From: Liolophura sinensis
Lineage: Eukaryota; Mollusca; Polyplacophora; Chitonida; Chitonidae
Direction of reading: 5' to 3'
Length of the DNA: 64,000 nucleotides
NCBI RefSeq assembly: GCF_032854445.1
Contig: NC_088305.1
Coordinates: 6,453,606-6,517,605 of the forward strand
Shown in pieces: positions 1 through 10,873 of the stretch. Under the pieces are notes generated by a model. That model saw only the letters and a program-made list of their open reading frames with translations. It made no database searches and was not told the DNA's origin. Numbering within the stretch: the first letter of the stretch is position 1; each line of letters opens with the position of its first letter. A program made the translations under genes and the position numbers.

Positions 1-790
1 TCAAAAAAACAAACAAATAAATCAAGTGCTGTACTGATGACATGAAATACTTGAAATTAAATTGCGATGCTAAAATTTACAATTCTGGAAATTTCTTTTT
101 GGTGATGTCCATGAAGTTTTTTGGCACCTTTTTAAATACGGCGTAATGACAACTGGATGACGTCCATTTGCGATGTGAACTCCACGCTTTATTTATTTAT
201 TTATGGGGTTGTATATGGAATGTAGAAAATAATAATAAGAAAGTATTATAGGTTATTAGTATTTGATTAGCGTTTTTGGTTGGGTTTGTATATGTCAAAT
301 ATTACAAAAATATCCCTATTGTTTATCTAAACATGAATACAGTTATTTACTTACTTGACTGTTGTTTAATATTCAAGATATTTTCACTTAATCGACGGTG
401 GTCAATTTCCCGATCCAAGGAAACCAGAGTGTCAGGGAGAAACCAAGATACTGACGGCCTTTGCAATTGCTCATCCTGCACATTGGTGGACTACACAGAC
501 TGTTACATGGGCGTCGTCGACCGCTTATTGTCACAATGAACCCACGTTGTTTATAGTGACAAAAGCTACAAATTCCTTGTCCAAGGACGGGTTTGAACCC
601 ACATCTCATGTGTCCTCACGCTCGACCACTGATGCTGGATGTAAAAAGCTAAAAATATAGCCTGGTAGAGATAGGTACAGTCTTATTGATGATTTGGAAT
701 TTTCTGTCCTGGCCGTCAAAAATTGGTATGGAAAAGTCTGTCGATTCATGTATGATAATCAGAGAGTGATGCCACGGATATGATAGACCG
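1..790. other. Intergenic DNA, no gene seen
   Basis: AT-rich unique-looking sequence. The only structured part is a tRNA-like block near 571-645, listed separately. The short open frames here have no recognisable protein features, no splice-site context and no similarity I can name. Confidence 0.6.
571..645 (-). repeat. tRNA-like SINE head (degenerate)
   Basis: Read on the minus strand, this block has an A-box-like stretch (GTGGTCGAGCGTGAGG) followed about 20 bases later by a B-box-like stretch (GGGTTCAAACCC). That spacing is typical of the head of a tRNA-derived SINE. The T-arm does not pair as a proper 5-bp stem with a 7-base loop, and no acceptor stem can be closed, so a functional tRNA gene is unlikely. 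No SINE body is recognisable downstream. Confidence 0.4.
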
Positions 791-917
791 CTTCGGTGGA
801 TTGACTGTAAGAGTGTCTGTCAGAAAGTCCGGAGATACGGGATCAGACTCGGGTCGAGTCATACCAAACATTTTGGTTCTTATTGCTGGTGCGCCTGGCG
901 CACAACACGGGGTCAGT
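791..917 (+). mobile_element. SINE family B, left part (interrupted)
   Basis: Head and start of the body of a tRNA-derived SINE: CTTCGGTGGATTGACTG, then a B-box-like GATCAGACTCGGGTC and GTCATACCAAA. It breaks off at GTCAGT (912-917), where a family A SINE is inserted in the opposite orientation. The element resumes at 1117. Joining the two sides across the repeated GTCAGT restores a continuous body. Confidence 0.7.
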
Positions 918-1110
918 AAATTTATTTATTTATTTATTTATTTATTTGATTGAATATTTCACTTTTACGACAGCGGTCAGCCTTTTGGTGGGAGAAAACG
1001 GGGCTGCGCCCGGGGGATACCCACGATCATCCGCATATTGCTTGAAGACCTTCCCACTCATGGCCGGTGAGGAAGCCAGCTTGAGCTGGACTTGAGACCC
1101 CTGGGTCGGT
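918..1110 (-). mobile_element. SINE family A inserted into SINE B
   Basis: On the plus strand the copy begins with the (ATTT)n tail, continues through the conserved body (ATATTTCACTTTTACGAC, then GGTGGGAG and CCACGATCATCCGC) and ends near the B-box side (GAGCTGGACTTGA). It is therefore a minus-strand SINE lacking most of its tRNA head. GTCAGT occurs on both sides (912-917 and 1111-1116), consistent with a short target-site duplication. Confidence 0.8.
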
Positions 1111-1116
1111 GTCAGT

Positions 1117-1280
1117 GTAATGTGACTGTGTGGAGTGTCATGCCTGGTGTCTGTGGCATGGACTCGCTCTGACATAAGAAGACACAATGCAAAATGTATA
1201 TGCACGCACACCAAATGACTCATCGTCGTCATATGACTGAAAAAATTGTTAAGTACGACGTAAAACCCCAAGCATAAATA
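1117..1280 (+). mobile_element. SINE family B, right part (interrupted)
   Basis: Continuation of the element begun at 791: GTAATGTGACTGTGTGG, GTCATGCCTGGTGTCT, then the tail ATGACTGAAAAAATTGTTAA and TACGACGTAAAACCCCAAGC. The same tail occurs at 12,282-12,480 and 18,731-18,790. Confidence 0.75.
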
Positions 1281-1442
1281 CATGCACGTATATACTGAGA
1301 GAATCCGGGTATCATCATGGTGTGGGACACTCGGGGAGTCCTAACCCCCTCCATCCACGAGCCCATCTCGTCTCACTGTCGGCATCTGGATCAGATATGC
1401 ATCAATAAGGTGTAAACATACCAGTGTTCTAGATGACTAAAT

Positions 1443-1557
1443 TTATTTGATTTATTTATTGATTGGTATTTTACACCGTACTCAAGAATATTTCACTAAT
1501 ACGGCATTATGGTTGGGCTGGAACTCACGACAATCCGAAGGTTGCTGCCAGATTATA
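1443..1557 (-). mobile_element. SINE family A, short rearranged copy
   Basis: Tail (GATTTATTTATTGATTGG), TTTTACACCGTACTCAAG and ATTTCACTAATACGGC are present, followed by a rearranged body ending at GGTTGCTGCCAG. A 7-bp repeat ACTAAAT lies on both sides (1436-1442 and 1558-1564), a plausible target-site duplication. The head with the pol III boxes is missing. Confidence 0.75.
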
Positions 1558-1564
1558 ACTAAAT

Positions 1565-3799
1565 AACCCAAATTAACCATTGATATTCAGATGAGAGAAG
1601 ATTCTTTGTGTGTGTGGATAATAAAGTTTAACACGGTCTCATCAACGGTCCAGTTTTCGCATCCAGCATTTCCATACATAAACTACACGCCTTATTTGCG
1701 ATGACCATAGATTGCAAGTAAAGGTTTCATTCCTTTGTCTCAGAAGACAATAACTATACCTTTTTGGCAATGAGATGCATACTACTGCATAGTCGCCATT
1801 ATTGCCACGCCCTGTGCGTCCTATACAAATGCACTTCTGCATATAAACTGATATGCAATAAACTAATGGCAGACATAATTGTTAAAAGTATGGTTTAGAT
1901 AATATTTTTTAAACTCAGTAACTCGCAATGTTTATAATATCGTTGTATTATACGTATAACCCGTTTGGACAAGAAAATGTTGGCCCAACTCTGACTCACA
2001 CATAATTACACACAAAAAATTGCGTCGCTGACAGTTACGTCTCCACCAAATTGGCGTTGTTTTCAAAAGCAGGGGTGGGGTACTTTTCACCATTCTGTGT
2101 CCTTTAGTTTTAATGTACGTTTGATTGATTTATACATCAGTCAAAATCGCCAGATGAACACAATTGCTCCAGTAAATAAACCCACGGACTGATCCCTATT
2201 TTTGATGACCAATCAGCGGATACCTTAAGGCCTCTAGGGTGTCTTTAGCGCATCCGGAAAGGCCATCTCAATAAAGAGCAACTTACAGCTTTCAATAAGG
2301 CCACTGATTTATACTTTGGCCCGAGGCGTGCTGCGTGTTGACGGTTTGACCACACAGCGATCGCACCCTATGGAGCCCCGAGGCGAGACGACACGGTAAA
2401 CTCGCCACAAACAGCACCGTGGCTTTGTACTGGAATACCTGAAAGGTGATCGTTCTTCCCTGTTCTGAACACCTCGAGCCCGAGGCCTCACGCGCCGCTG
2501 ACTTCGCTCAGTGGGCTGCTGAAGATCTCCCCAGAGATAACACAACAACCTCCCTCAGTCCGCACGCAATTTTCCCATCAGCGATTGATTCCAAAACCGT
2601 TCCTTTGTCGGCTTTAACTTCGCTTTATCATCTGCATGAGTTAAAAATTTGTTTACGCCTCTGGATAGCATTTTCTCTGGCAAAAAAATTTTTTTTTTTG
2701 GCTTTCTAAATGGTGCCAGAGCACAAACCCCGGCTTTGAAGTCTATGTGCCTAATATTTCCGTTAATGCCACAGAAATCTGTGTGGACATCATCGAACAT
2801 ACGAAAACAGCATTTTGTCAAATGCAATGCCTGACACAACTTTCCTCTGTTTGACTTTATTATCTATGTCAGCGTCATCTTACTCCTACAGACGGTGTTC
2901 AAATCAAGTGTCCGAGTCCCTTATAGACTAGTGAAAACATTTTGTAGATGGCTCATTTCCCCCAGGCGGGACCTGAAAAACGGATGTCATGTAAAACGCG
3001 GCACTCTATGTCACTCTATGAGATTGCATTTGCCGGATGCATTGGCTGAATAATAGCTGACATCTCCAAGTTTCGATCCAACGAATCCTACAAAATACAC
3101 CAAGTAGTTTGAATATTTGGACGCATACCTTCTTGTGTTAGCAGTCCATCCACTATCTCGTGTCGTCCTCTACAGCATTAGTTCCAATGACACAATGGGC
3201 ATTACCAAAAATCAACAATAAAGTCAATCATGCCAGCAATTTAATCGTGACAATGATTAAACATCAGTCTAGATAGGAGCATGCGCGCTGGGACTAGTCT
3301 GAGTCACCGGAAATGTCCGACAAACGTCGTCATTATAACGTCGCGACACGTTAATGGGAGAAACCTCAACGACATGGGTTTTAACATTTGTTAAATGCAC
3401 CGATAGCGTGAGCTCTGATTGAATTCTTACTTCACTACAGAAAGCGGTTTTTCTTTCAAACATAATGGTTATTTTTCATCTTTTGACATACATACGACGA
3501 TAAATAGGGAACCTTGCTGTAGGACATAGAAATGTGCCTTATTTAAATAACTCCATAAGTTTTCGTATCAACAATTTATGGAGTGCGTCCTCTTAGTTGT
3601 ATAACGAGATATCTTTTGGTCCATGAAAGACCATAGTTATCCTATGGAAATGCCAGAGTTCTGCCACCTTGTATCTCAGGGAACACACAATAAGTGTTTG
3701 GGGTGCGTCATGGCCGAACTCTATTCTACATAAAAAAATGTAAATGGAATGCCATATTGTTCCACCGAAGTGAAAGCAAAGGCGGGCTCATTAAGGGTT
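1565..3799. other. Intergenic DNA, with a GC-richer block at 2,200-2,560
   Basis: No gene is recognisable. The segment at about 2,200-2,560 is richer in GC and CpG than its surroundings and is open on both strands, but I see no initiation context, splice signals or protein motif in it. It could be a distant exon or a regulatory island. At 2,667-2,760 there are A/T homopolymer runs and a CTCTGGCA/TGCCAGAG inverted pair. Confidence 0.45.
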
Positions 3800-3922
3800 A
3801 GGGAAATGACCATCAGCTATTGTAAGACCAAACTGGAAGTGAATTGTGGCAATTCGTTTTTAGGGAAATGACCTATCAGCTATGGTAAGACCAAACTGGA
3901 AGTTAATTGTGGCAATTCGGGT
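3800..3922. repeat. Two-copy tandem duplication, 62-bp unit
   Basis: Two adjacent copies of about 62 bases beginning AGGGAAATGACC and containing GTAAGACCAAACTGGAAGT and AATTGTGGCAATTCG start at about 3,800 and 3,862. They differ by a few substitutions and one inserted T, so the duplication is fairly recent. No coding role is visible. Confidence 0.85.
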
Positions 3923-6780
3923 TTCTACTATGATATTATTGAGTAAGGATGCATGTTTTCTTTTATTTCCACGCACCGTTACAGGAAATGAAAATATTGA
4001 AATTATAACAGCATAATATGCACAAGTTAACGATTTACTGACAGCTTGTTTTTGACGCCTTGTGCAAATATTTCGCTCATATTATGGCATTCATTACGCA
4101 GAGTAATGCACCGATGTATAAACAGCAGAGCTGAAGCATTATTTGAGATATTTGTTGCGTTTGAATCATTAGCAAAATGAGAGTACTTATTTCAGACAAT
4201 GGTTTTCAGCAAGGAAGAAAGGGAAAAAATCAGAAAGAAAGAAAGTTGTTAGTGTAGTACTCTCTGATCACAATTTTCGGTGGGCAGCTTTTGCCGCTGC
4301 GTTGATGTCTTTCAATCCGTCAGAGAATTCTGTACATATAGCCTGTAGTCATTAGACTTGCTCCCTTCCTTGTCTGACAAGTGAAAATTCTCTGCCGATT
4401 GGTTAGGCGAACAAGTTTATACCAGACAGTGTGACTTCCTGACCGGCCAGGGGAGCGTAGCCTCTAATCACGGTTGGCGGAAGTATAAGGAACATTGAAG
4501 CAACAACGCAGTGGGAGAGAGAAGACATAGCTTGATCTACTACAGCGATGGGAACAATGGCGAAAAGTCGATGAGGAATATGGGTTAGGTTCTCCACTTC
4601 GGTTCCACGGAGACTCACGGATTGCAAGCATAGAGAGATGGAAAATGTGATAGTGATGTCAATGGGATGAGAACAGGCTCGAGTGTGCAGCTCCTCCCTT
4701 CACCATTATGATGAATTAACAGGAGCCGTATGAGTGTCTAGGGAAAAGAGCCTATCATAAACTGCATACTGTGCTCAGCCTCGCACGGTCCAGACGGATT
4801 TCATGGGTGACGTCACAACGGCGCCATTTTGGTTTCTGATAACGGAGCTTGGCCTGGATGGCGGAAGGGGGAACGATGCTCCAGGGATTCTGTGCGAGAC
4901 TTCTAGCCGCCTGGATTCCCCGCAAGTAATAATTATTCCGGTGTCGGTCGCTGAATTGTCGATTTAACGTCATTCATCTTCCACTGGTTGCGAGATCACG
5001 CTCAAGACGTTTTGGATCCCGCCAGATTTTTCATCGAGCTTTTTATGCCTCATTTTTTTTTCTTAAAGCAAACTAAAGAGGGATTTCATATGCTTTTCTT
5101 TCTCTTCCATTTAAACCGTAATGAGACAATGAAAATCTATTATGGGCTCTAAAGGACGATGTGTCGTTTTTAATGGCGGCTGAACCAGGAGATGGATGTG
5201 ACGGAATGAGCCATCCATATATGGCATAAGGCTGTCTTTGCTTCGCTTTTTTTTTTCGTTCTAGAAATTATCACATAAAACGTATATGTAGATAGAGCAG
5301 TATACAAGTAATGTCACATAAATGACATAGAACATTGTCAGCGACGACAGCAATTGGCATACGATCGCATATGTGTTTTTCAACCCGTCAGATACACGTA
5401 TTGTCAAGAAATCAAATTTACATATAATTGTATTTCTTATCAATGTTAAATAGCACGATTCAACTAACAACAAACAGTTCTTAATGCAAACCAAGACACA
5501 ATAATCCTCTTTAATAGTCTATTTTCATATTTCGGATCGCTGTTAGCCAATAGCTAATTAACGGATTAAAGATTAACTGTCACTGGTGCGTGCTTGGCAC
5601 TGGTCTATTTTTTAAACACGTCTCTGTTCTCATTTTCAAAAAAAAATCAGTAGAAAGATAAACCGAATGCTCTGCTTAACCCGATTTTTAAAAACAGTTT
5701 AAACAAAAGACGTAGAAGAATTTTGTAGGCCTATCAGCATTAGAGGTGTAAACATGATTATAACAGATATTCCTTAAGTAAAAGATTTCTATTTGTTTTT
5801 AAGAGAAACGCCTTGGTTTTTAGTACACATTCGCTATTCGTAGGCGTGATTGATTCATAATGGTTCAGTCAGTATTAAACAAAATTTCACTTGTAAGATT
5901 GCAATCAGGTATGTGGGCGGAAGAAACTAAGAAGACACATTATCGTGCCAGATTTCTGGCGATCGTTCTAACGTACAAAGCCGCGGTGAGCTTGTGAAAA
6001 GTAGAGCAATAATTTTATATTAACAAGTATAAATATTTTCTAGTCAGATAAGGTGTTTAATTAAACAGCGCTGTGCCTTAAGCCACAACAAATAAACTAC
6101 ACTGAGATGTCAACAAGCGGACAAGAACGATAAGGCTGTACTTTATTAATAAATCTTATTTATTGTGCTCATCTAAGTATTTATTTGTGTAACACGTTGA
6201 GTGTTAGCGACCTCACATCACTCGCGGATCTAAGCTGTCGACTTGAAAAGGACCGCTTGATATCGCGAGAACCAGCTTTTCGCAAGATTTATTGCAAAGC
6301 AAAGAACATTATCTCTTTGATGTCCGTTATCATCGACATAACGTACATAAATAGGCTGAAAAAGCGAAATAAAAAAATCTGTCGACTGAATCGTCAGTGC
6401 ACGTGAAGATACCGCCAGTAAATCTTTATGATGCATGTATCAATCTGAAAACAAAGGGCTCACGAAACATCACGGCAAAACCACAGCGTAAGACAAGGCC
6501 ATCTGCATGTGACGCAGAACGTGTTACTCGAGACAGATCTTGGAGACATTCTCATAATGGCCCAAGTCGACGGTTCCGGCGTACGCCATCTGACTGGAGC
6601 TGTCACGTCTCGGGTCGGTTGCGAGATGGAGTGATGTACGTGTAATGAAGACAGGAGCCAAACGAGCAGGCTTTCACGCTGTTTTAGTCTCCGGTCCTGC
6701 TTAAGGAGGAGTGCCTGATGACGCCGCTCGCTTTGAAATTCTCTGTACACATATATTCCAGGTGGACTCTAAAGAGCGAA
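3923..6780. other. Intergenic DNA, no gene seen
   Basis: Mixed AT-rich sequence with ordinary CpG content. The open frames are all short and carry no recognisable domain, signal peptide or splice context. Only simple poly-T and poly-A runs were noticed (for example near 5,050 and 5,250). Confidence 0.55.
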
Positions 6781-6872
6781 TTATTTATTAATTTATTAGT
6801 CGTTTTACCACGTACTGGACTTGAACTCACAGCAGCGGCAGTGGTGAGAGGTTCGTGAGTTACTGCGGTCAA
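6781..6872 (-). mobile_element. SINE family A with large internal deletion
   Basis: The tail (TTATTTATTAATTTATTAG, CGTTTTACCACGTACT) is joined directly to the B-box side of the head (GGACTTGAACTCACAGCAG, then GTGGTGAGAGG). The whole conserved central body is missing. Confidence 0.7.
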
Positions 6873-8310
6873 GTAGGCACCTCAGGACGAATTAAAGGAC
6901 AGGGTAGTGGCCAGTTGGTTAAACAAATGTACATTCAAATTAATTTAATAGACATGCATCACATCTTTTTTAGAACATCATGCAAAGATGATAAAGCCCA
7001 GGAGGTGGTTCCCAATACCTACCGTACAAAAATATTTTAAGTACCCTTTTGTCCTGAAAGAAAAAATCGAAAATAATACGGAAAAACACATTTGCAAATA
7101 ACTTCTCGCTGTTTTATGTAATATTTGCTTCATTTTTTGCATATTTTTTTTCTGTTATAAGAGGCTTTCAATCCGCTAGGACACACAAGGTGTGGGTTCA
7201 GTCTTAGTTTGTGGATTCCCACGTTCTCACCATCAGTAAGGCCTTGGTCGGAATAAGCTGTATGTTGACAACGCTCGTGTGGCCATTTGCGCAGCGTAAC
7301 ACCATTTGTCTTCCGCCACTATGGCCGTTATATCAGTACATGACATGAAGGAAAATTACACTAGTCCATGGAGACGTGCTATACTTAAAGCGTATCGTGG
7401 GTGTCGTGATCGTATGTCGCTCAGCAGAAAAAAAAAATCACAAATTTTTACAACTCGTCCATCCTAAGGCTTGATATGCAGCGAATCATCAAGTTACCCG
7501 AATTTAACAGATTTCGCACCGAAAAACCCTTTTCTAATGATATTTAAGCCGTTAAAAATTTTGAATCTAGAGGTCAAACTGACGTCGGGCATGTTTCATG
7601 CTCGAATTTAGACAAGGTACGTGCTAGCTGTTTGAATGACAAACTGTTAACGACGAAATCCAGTCACAAGGGTTTTTCTGAAGGGAAATAATAAGTAGAA
7701 AACAAAATAAAATCTCAACGAAATATCCCGTTGGAAGAAATTACATTACACATGTTGGTTCGACTTGTTTGATTTATTAGTTTAAACGGTTGCATTACTG
7801 ACAAAGACTGCTTAGTGATGCAGGCTTTGGCTTATCTACACTACGGATGACATATATATGACAGTTTCCAGTTGTTAAGGTGAGTGAAATTTTTCACATT
7901 GAATAGATAGGCAGCCAACCAGAGCGCTAAATAAGAACCCTGTCAGACTGTGCTCTAGTCACTAACTCATCTGACGGCAAGCGCTATCAGATATGTGAAA
8001 CATCCATGAATATAGCGATACACTGCAATCAAGGCAATGAATATAGCATATTAGCTGCGAAAATTAACAGTTCAGTTCATTTTCCGTGTCTGATTGAACA
8101 CTTACCTACCTGGATGACAGGATATTTCGACACATGACAAGTCCGTTAGCAACATGTTGAAACACAACATTTTGTCACGCGAAATAATCACATCAAATAT
8201 TAATAATAGCGATACAAATTTCCTTTTTTGTTCTGGCTCGCTACAGCTATATTGGCTTAACTTATGTATGTCGTCAGTTGTGACGTTCGGCCACATAAAT
8301 GCTTTTCGTA
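6873..8310. other. Intergenic DNA with a possible old SINE at about 7,165-7,380
   Basis: No gene is seen. Around 7,165-7,380 a B-box-like GTGTGGGTTCAGTCT is followed by a moderately GC-rich body (GTAAGGCCTTGGTCGG, CTTCCGCCACTATGG), which could be an old tRNA-derived SINE of another family. A sample of 600 bases (7,441-8,040) holds 21 CpG dinucleotides, counted by eye. Confidence 0.4.
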
Positions 8311-8530
8311 AATTTATTTATTTTATCTGGTTGGTTTTTTACGCCGTATTCAAGAATATTTCACTTATACGACGACGGCCAGCATTATGGTGGGGGGAAA
8401 TCCACGACCATCCGCAGGTTCCTGTCAGACCTACCCACGAACAGCCGGAAAGGAAATGAGCTGGGCGAATTCACAGCGACCGCATTGGTAGGAGGCTCTT
8501 GGGACATTGCGCTGTGCTGGCGCGGTTCTC
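8311..8530 (-). mobile_element. SINE family A, nearly complete body
   Basis: Runs from the TTTA tail through GTATTCAAGAATATTTCACT, ACGACGACGGCCAGCATTAT, CCACGACCATCCGCAGG and the B-box side (GGCGAATTCACAGCGACCGC) to GAGGCTCTTGGGACATTGCG. The distal head is lost where a 25-bp tandem array begins. Confidence 0.85.
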
Positions 8531-8548
8531 GATGAAAGATCTGGTCGG

Positions 8549-8848
8549 TTTCCTCCATGTACGCTCTTCCCTATTTCCTCCGTGTACGATTTTCTCTGTT
8601 TCCCCCGTGCACAATCTGCTCGGTTTCCTCCAAACACCCTCTTCTCGGTTTCCTTCATGTACGACCTTCCAAGTTTCCTCCATGTAACCTCTTCTCTGTT
8701 TCCCCCATGCACGATCTGCTCGGTTTCATCCAAACACGCTCTTCTCGGTTTCCTCCAAGTACGCTCTTCCCGGTTTCCTCCATTCACGCTCTGCTCTGTT
8801 TCCTCCATGCACGATCTGCTCGGTTTCCTCCATACAAGCTCTGCTTAG
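8549..8848. repeat. Minisatellite, 12 units of exactly 25 bp with 100-bp higher-order period
   Basis: Twelve units start at 8,549 and every 25 bases thereafter with no indel; each begins TTTCCTCC or a close variant. Units 2, 6 and 10 end CTCTG; units 3, 7 and 11 carry ATCTGCTCGG; units 4 and 8 carry CAAACAC and unit 12 a related variant. The array therefore repeats in blocks of four units (100 bp). Because 25 is not a multiple of 3 and the unit lacks stop codons, all three plus-strand frames stay open across it; these frames are not evidence of a gene. Confidence 0.95.
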
Positions 8849-9881
8849 TTTCCGTCTCCTGTGAAAACTTGAGATCTGTCATAAAACATAAAACATGTTT
8901 TTGAGAACGTCGTAAAAATCCGACCAAAAAATAAACAAATCTCCAACCTATAGAATCGACAGTAGTCCATAATCACTTACACTTACAACTGTCACTTTGG
9001 GCTTCCGACATGTGTCCTACATCAAAAATATATACTTGAGTCCTAAAAGTGGCTCACTTGTTTTAAATGTGTACCATATGGTTACACCGAGACGAATACA
9101 CACATCCCCTCTCCCTAAGACTCTCTCGAATCTTTTTTTTTCGTGTCTTGTACTCAAGTGTGTGTCACTTTTCATATAAATTCATATTTGTAATCATTAA
9201 GCACAGTTTCTGTCAATCATGTAGTTACGAACTACGGTTATATACCATTTTTTGTTTCTTTTCAAAACGTTCAAAAGATACATGATGCAAAATCTGGTTC
9301 ATGGAGAAAGCTTACAGGAACATTCTGTAGCCTGATGTATTTTGGTTTCATCTTGAGGCAGATTTAATGAGAGAAGTTCCAAATTGACTTCTGCTTTCTC
9401 CGTGAAACACTCACTCGGTGGGAAGCTATTGGAATTACACCGCCAGATGGCGGGCCATAGAAAAGAGACTTCCTCTGTGCTGTTCAATATATTATACTCA
9501 CTCATTTCGGCGCCTCCGCTTTTATATTTCGTAATTACTGCTAATGAATTTTATTGTTACAGGTTAATTTGTGGTCATTTACTCACGGATTTTGAAGAAT
9601 GTCTTTTCAAATTATTTACATGGAGATTGGCCGGATAAAGGTAATCATTGTTTCTGCACGACAACGCTACGCAACATCGCTTCATAACATCCAGCATCAC
9701 CTCCATGTAATGAGTATAGAGAACCGGAATATCTCGTCCTTCCGAAATATTTTCCACATCAGTTTGGCATCTGGACCAAATATGACCATATATACTTTAA
9801 CCCATTGCGTCAAACCCATGCTTTATACGACATAGCGTGTATATTCCTGATAAATGACGATTTTATCACGTGACATTGGTG
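8849..9881. other. Intergenic DNA, no gene seen
   Basis: AT-rich sequence with no recognisable gene or repeat apart from the candidate regulatory palindrome at 9,440-9,453 listed next. Confidence 0.55.
9440..9453. promoter_or_regulatory. Candidate CTCF-like site / near-palindrome
   Basis: CCGCCAGATGGCGG matches 13 of 14 positions of the bilaterian CTCF core as I remember it (CCASYAGRKGGCRS), the exception being G for A at position 3. It is also a near-perfect inverted repeat (CCGCCA / TGGCGG) around GA. It stands alone in AT-rich DNA. A chance match is quite possible. Confidence 0.3.
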
Positions 9882-10023
9882 CAAATGGCGCCAAATTTAT
9901 TTATTTTTTATTTGATTGGTGTTTTACGCCGTACACAAGAATATTTTTCTTACACGATGGCATCAGAATTACGGTGACAGGCAACCGAGCAAAATCCGGG
10001 GAAACCCACAAATGGCGCCAAAT
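9882..10023 (-). mobile_element. SINE family A with perfect 15-bp target-site duplication
   Basis: CAAATGGCGCCAAAT occurs at 9,882-9,896 and again, identically, at 10,009-10,023. Between them is a 5'-truncated family A SINE on the minus strand: TTATTTATTTTTTATTTG tail, GTGTTTTACGCCGTAC, ACAAGAATATTTTTC and a body ending GGGGAAACCCA. The intact duplication is the hallmark of target-primed reverse transcription. Confidence 0.93.
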
Positions 10024-10257
10024 CACTGGACAGTTAACGCCGCTCTAACAAATATAGCCCTGATGAATGACAGCCGACATATTTGTGGATCTGGAAACCG
10101 GAAAGTGTCGGCAATGAAATGACCGCAAAAGTAGCTGCGTATAACACAAATAAGTCATTGCCTTAGTAATGCCCAATGGAATGTATTGCTATTTTATAAT
10201 TCAATCCTGATTTTCTAGAATATGCATGTATGCTATATTTGATTGCATATCCGTCGC
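10024..10257. other. Intergenic DNA, no gene seen
   Basis: AT-rich sequence without recognisable genes or repeats. Confidence 0.5.
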
Positions 10258-10362
10258 AGTGACAAAATTGTCTGCTGCAATAATACACTACATTCTAGCA
10301 ACACTCAGACAAGACACTTTCCGTTAAATTCAACGGATTAATTTTTGAGACTATAATTAATG
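10258..10362. repeat. Unnamed dispersed repeat, copy 1
   Basis: About 105 bases that match 15,962-16,062 along their length: TCTGCTGCAATAATACACTA and CATTCTAGCAACACTCAGAC here, TCTGTTGCAATAGCAGAATA and CATTCTAACATCACTCAGAC there, then GTTAAATTCAACGGATTAAT against GTTAAAATTAACAGATTATT. It contains short internal inverted repeats and may be a small non-autonomous DNA element, but no clear terminal repeats were seen. Confidence 0.65.
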
Positions 10363-10417
10363 GTCGAGATTTGCAAAATGTTGCTGCTGAACACAAACAT
10401 TCAACGTTTAGTCATGT

Positions 10418-10549
10418 GTTGCGGATGGTCGTGGGTTTCGCACGGGTTCTGTTCGGCTTCCGCCCACCATAACATTGGCCGCCGTCGTATAAGTGAAATG
10501 TTCCGGAATACGGCATAAACGACAAACAAATAAATAAATAAATAAATAC
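10418..10549 (+). mobile_element. SINE family A, 5'-truncated, plus strand
   Basis: Begins inside the body (GTTGCGGATGGTCGTGGG), continues through CCCACCATAACATTGGCCGC and CGTCGTATAAGTGAAATG, and ends in (AAAT)n at about 10,549. The tRNA-like head is absent. Confidence 0.85.
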
Positions 10550-10610
10550 ATAAGAGTCACATGGTCGGCACTGTGGTATTGACTGCTGGATTAAATGCTG
10601 GATCCTTATG

Positions 10611-10670
10611 TTATTCAGCCGAATATTCTTCAATGCAGCGTAAAACACCAAATAAATAAATATTATTCAG
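10611..10670 (+). mobile_element. SINE family A tail fragment with 8-bp duplication
   Basis: Only the last 45 bases or so of the element are present (GAATATTCTTCAATGCAGCG, TAAAACACCAAATAAATAAA). TTATTCAG lies on both sides (10,611-10,618 and 10,663-10,670), so it is a genuine strongly 5'-truncated insertion and not a decayed full copy. Confidence 0.8.
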
Positions 10671-10873
10671 GTGATTTATATTACAGGTTTTGAATAAAAG
10701 TATAGCCACTGGCGTAGCATAATATACTGCTGGTTGTTGTGTAAAAACGTATATGGGTGACTGTTTTAGTTTATCATACCCCGAGTATTGTCCCCACACG
10801 GATATATGATCTACTAAATGTGGCGTTCATCCTTATGGTGCAACGACTGCTTGATCCCTAGCGGTATAATGGT

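Noticed and set aside
571-645. tRNA gene on the minus strand
   Set aside because: A and B boxes are present but the T-arm and acceptor stem do not pair, so it is more likely a SINE head or tRNA relic.
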